Source: Bacteroidota bacterium
Lineage (GTDB): Bacteria > Bacteroidota > Bacteroidia > B-17B0 > Aurantibacillaceae
NCBI GenBank assembly: GCA_025963735.1
Contig: JAOQAF010000176.1
Coordinates: forward strand, 1 to 33,778
DNA length: 33,778 nucleotides
Direction: 5' to 3'
A program made the translations under genes and the position numbers. The number at the start of each line of letters is the position of its first letter. Position 1 is the first letter of the stretch. This document shows, piece by piece, positions 33,166 to 33,778 of the stretch. Under the pieces are notes generated by a model that ran no database searches, was not told where the DNA came from, and saw only the letters and a list, made by a program, of their open reading frames with translations.

Positions 33166-33663
33166 ATGAACATAGCAAAAGTCGGTATAATAATGGGGAG
33201 CAACAGTGATCTTGCAGTAATGCAGGCCGCTGCGGATATTTTAAAGCGCTTTGAAATTCTCTATGAAATAGATGTTGTTTCAGCACACCGCACACCAGAG
33301 AAAATGGTGGAGTATGCCAAAACAGCTGTTGATCGTGGACTTCAGGTGATTATTGCCGGTGCGGGCGGAGCAGCGCATTTACCGGGCATGGTAGCATCGT
33401 TAACGCCGTTACCTGTTATTGGTGTGCCGGTAAAAAGCAGTAACAGCATTGACGGTTGGGACAGTTTGCTCAGCATTGTTCAAATGCCAAATGGTGTTCC
33501 GGTTGCTACAGTTGCTGTAAATGCGGCACAGAATGCCGGTATATTAGCCGCACAAATCATAGGTTGTTCAGATAAGGCAGTGCTTAAAAAAATGATTGAT
33601 TTTAAAAATGAACTAAAAGAAAAGGTGAACGCTGCCAGTGAAGAAATGAAAAAAAAAGTGTAG
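33166..33663 (+). CDS. purE: N5-carboxyaminoimidazole ribonucleotide mutase, class I
   Basis: Moves the carboxyl group of N5-CAIR to form CAIR in purine synthesis. Predicted 165 residues, normal length. Family motifs are [13 protein letters not shown] at about 8-20, SAHRTPEKM at about 40-48 with the catalytic His, [24 protein letters not shown] and [17 protein letters not shown]. The usual partner purK is not visible and may lie downstream, outside the window. The ATG lies in an A-rich context without a Shine-Dalgarno sequence. Confidence 0.96.
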   Translation: MNIAKVGIIMGSNSDLAVMQAAADILKRFEILYEIDVVSAHRTPEKMVEYAKTAVDRGLQVIIAGAGGAAHLPGMVASLTPLPVIGVPVKSSNSIDGWDSLLSIVQMPNGVPVATVAVNAAQNAGILAAQIIGCSDKAVLKKMIDFKNELKEKVNAASEEMKKKV

Positions 33664-33709
33664 TTGCGGTGTGAGATATCAATAAAAACAAATTGATGTG
33701 ATAACATTG

Positions 33710-33731
33710 TTCCGGAGGTGAGATACCGGAA
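33710..33731 (+). other. Hairpin downstream of purE
   Basis: TTCCGG and CCGGAA form a perfect 6-bp stem around a 10-base loop, 46 bases after purE. A second TTCCG at 33757-33761 could pair with either CGGAA or the CGGA at 33748-33751. There is no T-tract; the remaining 115 bases to the window edge hold no recognisable gene. Confidence 0.3.
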
Positions 33732-33778
33732 TAAATAACAAAAAAAACGGATGAAATTCCGAAATATAATTATTAATA

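Noticed and set aside
1-33778. Mobile elements, prophage, CRISPR array, toxin-antitoxin or restriction system
   Set aside because: No transposase, integrase, regular repeat-spacer pattern or recognised defence gene was found; only housekeeping and metabolic genes.

Overview
The window is an ordinary, densely packed chromosomal stretch of an aerobic member of the Bacteroidota. I place it near the Sphingobacteriia/Chitinophagia/Flavobacteriia side of the phylum, but cannot name a genus. The evidence is: AT-rich DNA; almost no Shine-Dalgarno sequences; several copies of the phylum's -7 promoter octamer (TAnnTTTG) just upstream of starts; frequent TTG starts; and phylum-typical protein variants (a DksA-like protein with a lost zinc site, an LspA with an internal insertion, a TPR-membrane-SpoIIE phosphatase, a short arginine decarboxylase). 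Oxygen-dependent HemF and the PaaABCDE ring epoxidase point to aerobic life. I see no insertion sequence, prophage, integrase or CRISPR array, and no gene-free stretch reaches 300 bases.

Layout. 1-4170 (+): 3' end of ileS, a DksA/TraR-like regulator with a very long histone-H1-like tail, lspA and hemH. 4171-7520 (-): a flippase-like membrane protein, a GT2 glycosyltransferase and an orphan OppC-type permease, transcribed in that order. 7544-8101 (+): ruvC. 8098-12846 (-): a tight cluster paaA-paaB-paaC, a 35-codon membrane peptide, a TPR-SpoIIE phosphatase and paaD. 12984-14051 (+): divergent paaE. 14078-15546 (-): arginase and a GNAT acetyltransferase. 15644-17041 (+): arginine decarboxylase-like enzyme. 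17133-22743 (+): the cell-shape operon mreB-mreC-mreD-mrdA-rodA. 22798-23502 (-): hemD. 23698-23771 (+): tRNA-Pro(UGG). 23929-28088 (+): guaA, a LysM/periplasmic-binding-fold protein and hemF. 28105-29885 (-): a DEAH helicase and a small membrane protein. 30023-33663 (+): lnt, lpdA and purE.

How the genes work together. PaaA, B, C and E form the oxygenase and reductase that epoxidise phenylacetyl-CoA, and PaaD helps mature the Fe-S cluster. A promoter matching the Bacteroidota consensus exactly (TTTG-N19-TATATTTG) sits 18 bases before paaA and faces away from paaE. MreBCD, PBP2 and RodA form the elongasome. LspA and Lnt are the second and third steps of lipoprotein maturation. HemD, HemF and HemH are three haem-pathway enzymes at three separate places. 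Arginase and arginine decarboxylase, transcribed divergently, are two alternative ways to use arginine.

The most unusual item is the paa cluster: a signal-transduction-type phosphatase and a tiny membrane peptide sit between paaC and paaD with almost no spacing, and the phosphatase and paaD share one reading frame separated only by a TAA stop. Other points of note are the tripartite DksA-like protein and a predicted promoter nested inside the hairpin before lspA. No clearly new defence or mobile system was seen.
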